DNA of 64,000 nucleotides from Neocallimastix lanati (nom. inval.) (lineage: Eukaryota; Neocallimastigomycota; Neocallimastigomycetes; Neocallimastigales; Neocallimastigaceae): positions 488,501-552,500 of the forward strand of contig JACVTC010000008.1 of NCBI GenBank assembly GCA_016946835.1, written 5' to 3'. Below the pieces are notes generated by a model. It made no database searches, was not told the origin of the DNA, and saw only the letters and a program-made list of their open reading frames with translations. The position numbers and the translations under genes were made by a program. Of the stretch, positions 20,833 through 31,249 are shown in pieces. Every line of letters starts with the position of its first letter. The stretch's first letter is position 1.

Positions 20833-23067
20833 GAGGTGTGCATTTCACAATAGTGCATTTCTTAAAATGTGGCTTAAAATTTTTTTAAAAAATAAACATA
20901 TAAATAAATAAAATAAATAAATAAAATAAATAAATAAAAAATATTAAATTAATTTTTAGTTTTATTTTATTATTAAAATTTTTTTATAAAATTAAAAAAA
21001 CTATATAATATTGATATTGATATTAATAATAAAAAAACTATATAATATTGATGTTAATTAATAATAAAAAACTATGAACTATATAAAATATTGATACTCT
21101 ATGTAATATAATATTGATATTGATATTAATAAAAAAAAAATAATTATTATCAAATGGAACAGTATTAATTATAATGTAATTCATAAAAAAAACTGAAAAA
21201 TATAATATCTTTTAAAATTATAATCTTAATTAAAAAAGGTTAAAAAAATACTAATTTCTAAAAAAATTAGTATTTTATATTATTTAAATAAATTAAACAA
21301 TGGTACCATAATTCAACTATATCATCATCATTGCATCCAATACAAATTAATTTTTCTTCTTTATTTTTTATAACATTCAATTCAAACCTTGACTTCATCA
21401 GTTCAATTAATGGTTTTTATTTTATTTTATTTTTTTTTTTTTTTTAAAAAAAATATATGATAAGGCTTCGTCCTTTTTTTTTAATGCTATTATTAATTTA
21501 AAAAAAGTAGGATTTTTTGGGAAAAGATTATTTAAATAATTATTAAAAATTTTTTCTGATGCATTATTTGTAATGTGTTCTATATTGTTACAATAATTCC
21601 AGTTATTCACATTATATTTATTTAAATAGTTGATTTTAAAATATTCTAAAAATTTCTAAAAAAAATTATTATATTCATTTTTTTTGCATGTATTTTTTAT
21701 TTTCGAGTAAATGCGTAGTATGTAAATAGGATTTATAAATGGAAAATTCGAAATAGCTTTATAAAAAGTATATAAATTATCAATTTTATTAGAACCTAAT
21801 TTCATTTTTTTGTATTTCTTATGATTTTTTAAATTGTCAAACACAATATTTGATATTTTATATAAGGAAAAAAAAAATTTTTTTTTTACAGTATTTGATA
21901 TGCCTTTTTCAGAATCACAATGAAAATTAATTGGAGAAATAACAGTACCGTTATTAAATTTACTTGCTTTTTTTTTTTTATTTCGTTAAATAATGTTTCG
22001 TAAGTGGACTGTTTTTTATCTTTTAATATTGAAATGGAAATAGTGTAAAAATTATTTATTTTTTCAACAAATGTTCTAGTAATAAACACTTGATAACTAA
22101 ATTTTTGATGCAATATAAAATGTACCATCTGCAAATATATTCTTCATTATATATATTAAGAATGGTTTTGCTTGGAATGGGGATTGAAAAATTATTAAAT
22201 TGGGATTTTTGAATATTATAAAATTATCACCATTTTTTGTTATATAATATTCTGATTCCTCTGGAATTTCTTCAAAAGTTGTTATGTCAGGAGGTAATTG
22301 ATTATTTTGACTTCTTATTATTTGGGTTCTAATGGAGTTATATTCAGGACATATTAATCCCAGGTCTATATTCAGTGCATTTATATTCCTTTGAATTATC
22401 TTTTTTTTTTTTTTTTTCATTTGAAAAATTAAATTTATATTTTCTGTTAATAATAATTTGCTTTTTTCCTCGATTTGTTTCACATATTTCAATTCTAATA
22501 TTTTCCTCCATTTCCAATAAAATTTTTTTAATAAATAAATAAATTTATTATATAGATTTTAATAGTGTCTATAAAATGATTTTATTTTTAATATTTAAAA
22601 AATAAAATTATAATCATATATTTAGTTATTTAGTAATTTATTACTAATATTTAATTATTTATATTCAGAATAAATAATATATAATTTTTTAATATAACAG
22701 TAATATAAAGTATATATAAAAATACTTTTTTCACTGCGTAATATTTGAAATATTTATATTTATTCCGAATAAAAAATTAGTGTTAATTATTCAATTTTTT
22801 TAATTAGACAAATAAAATATTTATTTATATATTTATTATTTATTATTTATTATTTATTATTTATTTATTTATTATTTATTATTACTCTTTATTATTTAAT
22901 TATTTATTATTTATTTATTTTAAAAATGATTTTTATTATTTATTTAATTATTTATTTAATAATTTATTAAATTATTTATAAATTGGTTAAAAAAAATATA
23001 TAATGTGACAATTAATTAAAAATATTTTAAGCCACATTGCGAAATGCACAATTGTGAAATGATACAC
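20833..23067 (-). mobile_element. Mutator-like element B with inverted ends and a broken transposase
   Basis: The left end GAGGTGTGCATTTCACAATA...TGTGGCTTAAAATTTTTTT (20833-20892) is matched in reverse near 23020-23067 (AAAAATATTTTAAGCCACATTGCGAAATGCACAATTGTGAAATG). The ~2.2 kb between them holds TTGATATTGATATTAATAAT subterminal repeats (20990-21135) and a transposase relic on the minus strand. A longer inverted match to the left end, including its subterminal repeats, lies farther out at 25070-25370. The true partner of the left end is therefore uncertain, and the locus may be two overlapping elements. Confidence 0.65.
21300..22512 (-). pseudogene. MULE transposase, second copy, broken
   Basis: This is the same family as the relic at 7842-9280. 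It starts MEENIRIEICETNRGKKQII at 22512. Homologous blocks are ICPEYNSIRTQIIRSQNNQL, NIFADGTFYIAS, the ISILKDKKQSTYETLFNEIK segment and the C-terminal NNWNYCNNIEHITNNASEKI with NNYLNNLFPKNP (21610-21510). An internal deletion of roughly 200 bp joins CTGAATATAGA directly to CCTGGGATTAATATGTCC. It has removed most of the FLYWCH-like finger and the following linker. Several frameshifts and stops split the rest into short frames (22492-22097, 22134-21886, 21844-21656, 21610-21422). The C-x2-H segment is damaged. This copy is more decayed than the first. Confidence 0.75.
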
Positions 23068-23489
23068 ATTCATATCAATGGTCACCAAATAATATTAAAA
23101 CTATATTTTTGTATTTACCAAACTTTCAAATAAATTTATTAATTTATTATCTGTTGACAATTTTTTAAGTGAGGAAAATTACAAAAGCCGTCTTCTACAA
23201 AAATAAACTGAATAATTTAAATGCGCCACAATTTATAATGATTATGAAGAATGATATATATTTATATTAATAATTAATTTTTATTTTAATGCTCTACTGA
23301 TCCTCTAATTTTTATTTATTTGATTACTTTTATTGATCTTTATACTAATGTTAATGGATAGTGGAAAAAAAAATTCTGTAAAATAAGTCCTTTTTTTTTT
23401 TTTTAGAAAGTTACATTTCATTATTTGGCATTCATATTTTTGTTATTTGACGCCATAAATTTTTTATAATACTTTTTAATAATTAATAA

Positions 23490-23544
<55 letters not shown>

Positions 23545-23974
23545 AATAATCTTTCTTCCACAAAGGATAAGAAAGAATTTCCTTCACCTAACTTGAGAAT
23601 TATTTTCGCAACCTTTAGGACTTTATTAAAATTATTTTCACTCATGGTAATAAAAATATAATATTATTTAAAAATTTAGAAATCTGAACATAAGAAAAAA
23701 TTTTTTATAAATCAACAGCCGGGAAGACCGATTCTTCACCAACTGATATTTTATTTATTAAATAATTAATATTATAATTTAAAATAAAATATACTGAGTT
23801 GTTTTTTATTTTTGATAATATGCAAAAATAGCAAAATTTATAATTATTGATTTTTATTTATTTATTTTATATAAATAAACTTATATTCTTAAAATATTAA
23901 TAAAAATAAAATAAAATAAAATGAAATAAAAATAAAATAAAATAAAAAAAAAAAAATAGTCGAAATATGAATAT
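23068..23974. other. Spacer between MULE B and the second satellite block
   Basis: This is AT-rich spacer with a (TAAA)n tract at 23491-23545. A minus-strand frame (23645-23421) begins with a plausible peptide, MSENNFNKVLKVAKIILKLG, but runs into the translated microsatellite after about 35 residues. It may be the start of a lost gene. I do not call it. Confidence 0.4.
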
Positions 23975-24695
23975 ACTAAAGTACAGATTGAATAAAATAA
24001 AATAAAATAAATAGTAAAAATATGAATATAAAGTACAGATTGAATAAAATAAAATAAAATAAATAGTAAAAATATGAATATAAAGTACAGATTGAATAAA
24101 ATAAAATAAAATAAATAGTAAAAATATGAATATAAAGTACAGATTGAATAAAATAAAATAAAATAAATAGTAAAAATATGAATATAAAGTACAGATTGAA
24201 TAAAATAAAATAAAATAAAATAAAATAAAATAAAATAAATAGTAAAAATATGAATATAAAGTACAGATTGAATAAAATAAAATAAAATAAAATAAAATAA
24301 AATAAATAGTAAAAATATGAATATAAAGTACAGATTGAATAAAATAAAATAAAATAAAATAAAATAAAATAAATAGTAGAAATATGAATATAAAGTACAG
24401 ATTGAATAAAATAAAATAAAATAAAATAAAATAAAATAAATAGTAGAAATATGAATATAAAGTACAGATTGAATAAAATAAAATAAAATAAAATAAAATA
24501 AATAGTAGAAATATGAATATAAAGTACAGATTGAATAAAATAAAATAAAATAAAATAAAATAAAATAAAATAAATAGTAGAATATAAATATAGTACAGAT
24601 TGAATAAAATAAAATAAAATAAATAGTAGAAATATGAATATAAAGTACAGATTGAATAAAATAAAATAAAATAAAATAAAATAAAATAAAATAAA
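23975..24695. repeat. Second block of the AAAAT/AAAGTACAGATTGAAT satellite
   Basis: About thirteen units of AAAGTACAGATTGAAT followed by 3-8 copies of AAAAT, then AAATAGTAAAAATATGAATA or AAATAGTAGAAATATGAATA. The spacer variant (ATATGAATATAAAG) differs from most of the large array at 3528-7060 but is clearly the same family and in the same orientation. The inverted arms that bound the first array are not found here. Confidence 0.88.
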
Positions 24696-25069
24696 TATTA
24701 TCACTAAAATATTTATCTTAATTTGATAATATACCACAAGTAAAATTTATTTTACACAAAAATATATAATTTTATTATTTTATTATTTATTATTAAATCT
24801 TTTTTAAAACATTTACAATTAATAAAAAAGTGCCCTTTAAATAATATTTACTATTTATTTATTTTTAAATCTTTTATTATGAAATAAAATTATTATAGTT
24901 TAAATATATTATTCTAATATTTTTAACAAATTTATATAATTTTAATATGAAGTGTAGTCATATCACTCGTATTAAAATATTGTATATAAATTGTATTTGT
25001 TTACTTTTACATTATTTTTATAAATTTCTTATCCTTTATTAATATTATTAATATTATAATCAAGTGAAT

Positions 25070-25370
25070 GTGTATCACTATCAATATTATAAAGTTTTTT
25101 TATTATTAATATCAATATCAATATTTTATATAGTTTTTTTATTATTAATATCAATATCAATATTATATAGTTTTTTTATTATCAATATCCATATTATATA
25201 GTTTTTTTATTTTATTAAAATTTTAATAATAAAATAAAACTAAAAACATTTTTAACATATTTTTTTTCATTTAAAATTTTTTATATATTTTATTTATTTA
25301 TATGTTTATTTTTTAAAAATATTTAAGCCACATTTTGCGAAATAAACAATCCTTATCAAATATAACAAAT
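25070..25370 (-). repeat. Inverted MULE-family terminus with subterminal repeats
   Basis: This is complementary to about 20850-21135. It carries AGTTTTTTTATTATTAATAT and ATCAATATCAATATTATA repeats, then TTATTAAAATTTTAATAATAA, a (TTTA)n tract and finally TTTAAGCCACATTTTGCGAA. The match is longer than that of the nearer right end at 23020-23067. It is probably the end of another copy or the original partner of the 20833 end. Confidence 0.65.
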
Positions 25371-26398
25371 ATAAATAGAATTATTAAATTTTTTTATTTA
25401 ATTTTATTTATTTATTATTTATTTTTGGATTTATTTATATATTTATGGTGTTAAATTACATAATCAAAAAGCCACGTTATAAAATGTAACATTGTGAAAT
25501 GTAACATAATCCTATTTACCAAAATTTCTGATAACTTTAATTTAGTTAAAATTATTAATTTCTTTTTTATAAATTTAACACGTGCCATCTTAGAATATGA
25601 ATAAATTAAATTTTTTTTGATATTAAATTCCTCTTATAATCATTAATTATTTCTGTAAATATATTAAACTATATTTAATATATAATTAGACAATCATAGT
25701 CTAATATAATAAAACTATTATTGAAATAATGAAAATAGGACTTTGACAAGAATCCTATAAAAGAGACAATAAAAAAAAAAAAAAAAAAAAAAAAAAAGAT
25801 TAGAAAATGTTACTTGTTTTTCTTTATTTTTTTTTTATTAGTGTAACATTACTATAAGATTTGGTTAAAAAAAAAAAAAAAAGTTAAAAAAAGTTTAATA
25901 TATTTATATGCAATAAATTATTAATAAAAACATAAATAAAATGTTATTAGATTCTCTCTACATTAACCAAACCCTTATTCTCTTTTTTTACTATTATAAA
26001 TTACATTAAATTATAAAAAAAAAAAATTTGAATAATGAAATTATTTTTGCTAACATCAATACTCCTATATTAGCTAATCAACAACTATCAATGTAGCGAT
26101 TTTGCTCCTGTATTGTGAAAAGAGAAAAGTTTTTCCTAATACAATGAGCAAAAAAATTTTTTTAAAGTAAAATTATAATTAATAAAGTTCTTAAAACTAA
26201 TTTATGGATTAAAATAATTTAAGAAAAGAGATTATATTTGAATATATATAAAAATAAAAAAAAAAAAATAATAAAAAATATATCTATGAACTTTTATATA
26301 ACGATGTTACATGAATGAATAGATTGATTGGTAACAGAATAATAGAAAAGGAAGGCTTAGAAACACCAACACTGAAAATTTAAAAAGAAAAAAAAAAT

Positions 26399-26429
<31 letters not shown>

Positions 26430-26843
26430 ATTTATATTTATATATTTATAGATTATTTGATTGAATTTAAATAAAAGATTTCTGGTAATAAATGAATAAA
26501 TGCATTAATAAATAAATAAATAAATATATTTATAATATTTGGAATAATATATGGTGTAATTGATTCCATTAAGATTTCAATTATATAAAAATCAATGGAA
26601 TTTTAGAATATATGATAATCATTATTAATACATTAAATTAATTAATAAAATTGATATTTCGAATTAAAGAATATTTTATTTCATTTTAATATTTAAGTCT
26701 AATAAAAACATTTTATTTATTTAATATATTAACAAATAATATTTGAAATTATTTATTTATTATTTATTTATTTATTATTTATTTATTATTTATTTATTAT
26801 TTATTTATTTTATTTAAATTTAAAATAATTTCTTTCTCTTTCT

Positions 26844-26887
<44 letters not shown>

Positions 26888-26994
26888 TATTTTATTTTAT
26901 TTTATTTTATTTTATTTTATAAGTAATTTTTAAACTTTTTTTTTTTTTTGAATAGTATTCATTAATTTATATTTTTTTTTTTTTGGAAAAAAAG
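25371..26994. other. AT spacer; another end-like sequence and the 5' flank of the LRR gene
   Basis: At 25470-25505, AAAGCCACGTTATAAAATGT, AACATTGTGAAATG and TAACATAATCC again resemble an inverted GTGGCTT...ATTTCACAA terminus. The rest is spacer with poly-A at 25771-25797, and a very long T run (26848-26885) followed by TTTTA repeats just upstream of the LRR gene. No other gene is seen. Confidence 0.5.
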
Positions 26995-28823
26995 ATGAAT
27001 ATATATTATTTATTATTTAATTTAATTATTACAGCAAAATTAATTTATGCAGATATTGTAACAGAATGTAAAATAGTAAGCGATTTTTTAGGATTAAATA
27101 CAGAAAAAAATCACTGTTGCTATAAAGATGAAATTCGTTGTAATTATAGTGATCTAGTTGAGCATATTGAACATATATTTGAAATGTAAAATAATATTCT
27201 TAAATTTTATTTTTAAATATGTATTATTTTTTATTCATTTAATATATAAATTATATATTTAAATAAAATAAATATATTAATTTTTATTATTTAATTTTAT
27301 TGTAAATATATATATTTTATCATCTATCCAAAAAAAATTATTATTGAATAATGAATTTTAATTTTATATATATTATTTTTAACAGTAATGTGTATTTAGA
27401 TAAAGATTTAAAAGGACCTATTCCAGCAGAACTTGGAGATTTACCTTATTTACAAATATTGTATTAATTTACTATAATAATTGTTTAAAAAAATAATATT
27501 TACTTTATATTTGATAACAAATTATAATAATATATATATTTTTATTTTAACAGAAAATTATACTCAAATAATTTAAGTGGCGAAATTCCTTCTAATCTTG
27601 GAAATTTATCTTACTTAAAATCACTGTAACTTTATTTAATGAAAAAAATAAAAAAAAAAAAAAATTATTATTAATAAATATTAAGTATATTAATATTTTT
27701 CATTTAAAACTCTTTAAATATTAATAGTGTTTTACATAGTAATAACTTAAGTGGATCTATACCCCCTGAAATTGGAAGATTAACAAATTTAAAAGAATTG
27801 TATATTTATATCAATTATTTAATTAAAAAAAACAATAATACTACTATATATAACCATCATTATAACATATAATAACATAAATATGTATAATAAAATATAT
27901 TTATTAACTGCTTATAGAAATTTAAGTGGAAATAACTTATCTGGTCCTATTCCACCTGAACTAGGAAAATTAACAAATTTAGAAACATTGTAAATATTTT
28001 ATTATTTAATTATTATTAAAACATTTATGTTAATGTTATAACTTAATATATTATAAATATATTATTATTTTATTGTTTTTTTTTTTAAATATAGAGTTCT
28101 AGAAGGAAACAATTTTTCTGGTAGTATTCCATCTGAACTTGGAAATTTAAAAGCTTTAAAAACCCTGTAATAAATATATTAATTCAATAAAAATTATTTA
28201 TTAATATCTATTAATAATTATTTTCTTTTTTAAAAATTATATTTTTATTATAAATAGATACATAAAAAATAATAATTTATGTGGTTCTGTCCCATCTAAC
28301 GTTAAAAACTTGCCTAAATTAGAAAACTTGTAACTATTTTAAGTTGTATTTATAAAAAAGGATCTATTATAATTATATTAAAATAAAAATTATTAATATA
28401 CATATTAATATTTACATATATTTTTGAAATAGTGATATTGACCAAATTGAAAGTGACTGTACTAAAATTAACAAAAATATTAATAATAATAACAATGAAA
28501 ATAACGATAATAAAGGCAACAACAACAATAATAACAATAGCATTAACAGCAATAATACCAATAATAGTAACAACAGTAATTATTATTATTATGGTGAGGA
28601 TAGTTCATCAAAAAAAGATAAATCATCATTATTTAAAAAAATTTTAAAAATAGTTGGAATAGTTGCTGGTACAATAATAATGTTTATTATTAGTTTATGT
28701 TGTTGTGGCTGTTGTTTTGGTAGAAGAAGAAAAAACAATGAAGAGAGCTCTAATGGCAGTGATACCAGATATCAAAATAATAATGTACCCATAGATATCG
28801 ATATTGCTGATGCTAAACACTAA
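26995..28823 (+). CDS. Leucine-rich-repeat single-pass membrane protein, eight exons
   Basis: Exons: 26995-27185, 27386-27460, 27554-27625, 27728-27799, 27918-27989, 28095-28166, 28258-28329, 28433-28823 (1017 nt, 338 aa). All introns (91-200 bp) have gt...ag ends and fall in phase 2. The N-terminus MNIYYLLFNLIITAKLIYA is a likely signal peptide, followed by a Cys-bearing cap (ECKIV, HCCYKDEIRCNY). Exons 2-7 each encode one ~24-residue LRR of the plant/bacterial-like type, such as SNNLSGEIPSNLGNLSYLKS. Exon 8 holds an Asn-rich linker, a transmembrane segment (IVGIVAGTIIMFIISLCCC) and a short tail after CGCCFGRRRK. It is probably a surface receptor-like or adhesion protein; the ligand is unknown. 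I chose the ATG at 26995 because nothing upstream in frame is a better start. Confidence 0.85.
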
Positions 28824-29019
28824 ATAATAATATATCCAGAAAAAAAGAAAGATTACCTCCTTCTTATGATGTAATAGCAGTAGTAATATAAATCCTAATT
28901 ATGATAAACCCATAAATACTATCGATATTACTAATGTTAATATTAGAAATAATAATATATCTAGTGATAATGAAAGATTACCTCCTTCTTATAATGATGT
29001 AATGTCATTGACTAAATAA
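28824..29019 (+). pseudogene. Duplicated C-terminal tail of the LRR gene, beyond its stop
   Basis: Just after the stop at 28821-28823, tail-like coding sequence continues in two related blocks. One reads NNNISRKKERLPPSYDV (28823-28880). The second reads PINTIDITNVNIRNNNISSD and then NERLPPSYNDVMSLTK with a stop at 29017-29019. The preceding genic tail (NNNVPIDIDIADAKH) resembles the start of the second block. So the ancestral protein probably ended with a LPPSY (PPxY) motif. A tandem duplication and a small shift have left the annotated stop upstream. It could alternatively be an unrecognised extra exon. Confidence 0.5.
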
Positions 29020-29561
29020 AAATTGAAATAATTATATAACTCAATAATATCTAAATTCCTATTATATTATATAAATCCTATTAATAAATTTTTTATTCAT
29101 TATTTTAACTTACAACCTATGTCTTATTATTATACTTTAGATATATATCTAAACTAATATTATTTAATTATTTTTATTAATATCAATAGTTTTGTTTATT
29201 CATTATTATTATTATTATTATTATTTGATTTATTTTTTTTATTATTATTAATATTTTTGTTTATTCATTTCTTAGAGAAAGTTTTTTTCTATAAATTTTT
29301 AAATAAAAAAAATTTTTATATATTATATTTTTATGTAATCTATTCATAATAAAATGAAATTTAATATTCAAATATATTATTCTTTAATAGTAATTTACTT
29401 TTTTAAAATATATTTATAATTATTAATGTAATAAAGTATAATATTTATTAAATTATAAAAAAAAAAAAAAAGAATATAGTGTAGATGATCCCCACAAAAA
29501 TGGCATTGATTTATTTAGATTTTAATTTGAAAAAAAAATTCTTCATTGGTAAAATATGGTT
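29020..29561. other. AT spacer downstream of the LRR gene; no gene seen
   Basis: This is AT-rich sequence with a (TTA)n tract near 29204-29226 and a poly-A at 29458-29472. The remainder is featureless. Confidence 0.6.
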
Positions 29562-29708
29562 GGCAATATACTATGAATTGTTGGTAATATATTATGTGTC
29601 ATCGGTAATATATTATATATTATTGGTAATATATTAAAAGTAATTGGTAATATATGATAAATTTCTGGTAATATATTATGTATTATTGGTAATATATTAT
29701 ATTATTAA
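29562..29708. repeat. 21-bp tandem repeat, seven copies
   Basis: The unit GGTAATATATTATNTATTATT starts at 29562, 29583, 29604, 29625, 29646, 29667 and 29688, an exact 21-bp spacing. The copies differ by a few substitutions (GGCAATATACTATGAATTGTT in the first). The period is two helical turns. Confidence 0.9.
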
Positions 29709-29804
29709 CTGATATAAAATGAAAATAAAAACTTTAATTATTAATAAATTATTTTATTAATAATTTACATAAAATAAATCAATTAATCATTTGATTTGAT
29801 ATAA

Positions 29805-30000
29805 AACAAAATAGGTGTAGTTAACATATTTGTATATTTAATAATAACTACTAAATATTGAAATTTAATATCTCTTTTGCCAATAATAATATTTGAAATA
29901 ATTTTATTATTCATATATTATTCAATATTCATATATATATTATTCATTATAATATGAAATATATTAAATTAAATAGTTAATTTATTCTAAATATATATAA
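29805..30000 (-). repeat. Inverted partial copy of the LTR-like direct repeat
   Basis: The reverse complement reads TATTTAGTAGTTATTATTAA then ATATACAAATATGTTAACTA and ACACCTATTTTGTTTTATAT. It aligns to 12780-12845 and 18950-19010 with scattered differences. It looks like a solo or truncated terminal repeat in opposite orientation. Confidence 0.5.
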
Positions 30001-31249
30001 TAAGAATATTATTATTATATATAACTAAATAACTTTAATTATTAATAAACTATTTGTTAATAATTAAAAATAAATTAATAAAACATTAATTAATCATTTA
30101 ATTAATTATCATTGATTTAGAATTTGATTTAATGTAATGTGATATAAAATAGATTTATGTAAAATCATAAATTCTATACGAACATATAAAATTAATGTAA
30201 AAATAAAATTTTTTAACTTAAAAATTTATGTTATGTTCAATGATATGGACTGTTTTTTTCAGTTCCATAGAGTGTTGATGGAAAAAGGAATAGCCTATAT
30301 CAGGTGTATTAATTACAGTTTTCTGTAATTCTGATAATAATCGATGGTTATCCTTTCTTTAGTGGCTTCTAGTAAAAAGAGAGAAAATATGGAATATTGT
30401 AAGACTATAGGAAGTGAACCTGATGTTTTGCTTTAAACTGGATATGTAGGTAACGTAGGAGTTGTATAATTAATAATATAAAGTAGTTTCTTCATATTAT
30501 CATTGTAATGAATCAACTAATATAGTAGTAAATGTTATAAATGGCAATCATGAACTCAATGTTCCCAATATACCTAATCTTAATTCTCAAAATCCAATTT
30601 CACATTCTAACTCAGAAAAGTTTTCTTTTTTGTCTTAGTTGGAAATTTCAAAAATGGATGGAATTTTATGAAAAGAGATAATATTGAGTACTTTAACAAG
30701 ATTTTTAAATCATTATTCCTATGTTTTCAGGAATACAAGTAATGGTACCAATGATACCAGAAATCCATATTAAGTAACACTTCTCAACAACAAATATTTC
30801 CAGAAAAAAATAGGATAGTATAAATGTCTTGAACTTAAGAAAAAAAATTTTGTGATCACAATATATTTGTGATTCTTAGTGAAGAAAAGGGAAATGGTGA
30901 ACTTTCAGTAGATAGTATAGTTGAAAAAAAAAAAGTTCATCAACACTACAAATTCCATGGCTTTGAATTTATCGATTACAACGTCAATAGAAATCAAAAA
31001 AGCGATGTTTAAAAATGTCACACAAAATTTATCGTTTTCAAAAGGGAAAAATATATAAAATATAAGTAAATTAAGCGTTATTAAATCTTCATATGATTCC
31101 AATGAATTTGCTAAAAATTCTTGACTCGTATAATAGACTATGTGAGTCAATTCCCTAAAAAATGTAACGAATTTAGGAAAAAAAAGAATATTTATATTGG
31201 AATAAAATTAGATATTTGTTAGCTCTTAAAAAAAAGAGAGTAGGAAAGC
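30001..31249. other. AT spacer grading into a degraded element, possibly the LINE 5' part
   Basis: From about 30240 the composition is more mixed (TTTTTCAGTTCCATAGAGTG, GGAAGTGAACCTGATGTTTT). No frame stays open and I recognise no domain. It may be the 5' region of the LINE that follows. The minus frame 31150-30905 does not match any family I know. Confidence 0.35.

Noticed and set aside
23421-23645. Minus-strand frame starting MSENNFNKVLKVAK
   Set aside because: Only the first ~35 residues look protein-like, then it runs into an AAAT microsatellite; noted as a possible lost gene start but not called.
23976-24737. 253-codon minus-strand frame
   Set aside because: Again the satellite block in translation.
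28432-28647. Plus-strand frame of Thr/Ile repeats
   Set aside because: This is a shifted reading of the Asn-rich linker in exon 8 of the LRR gene.
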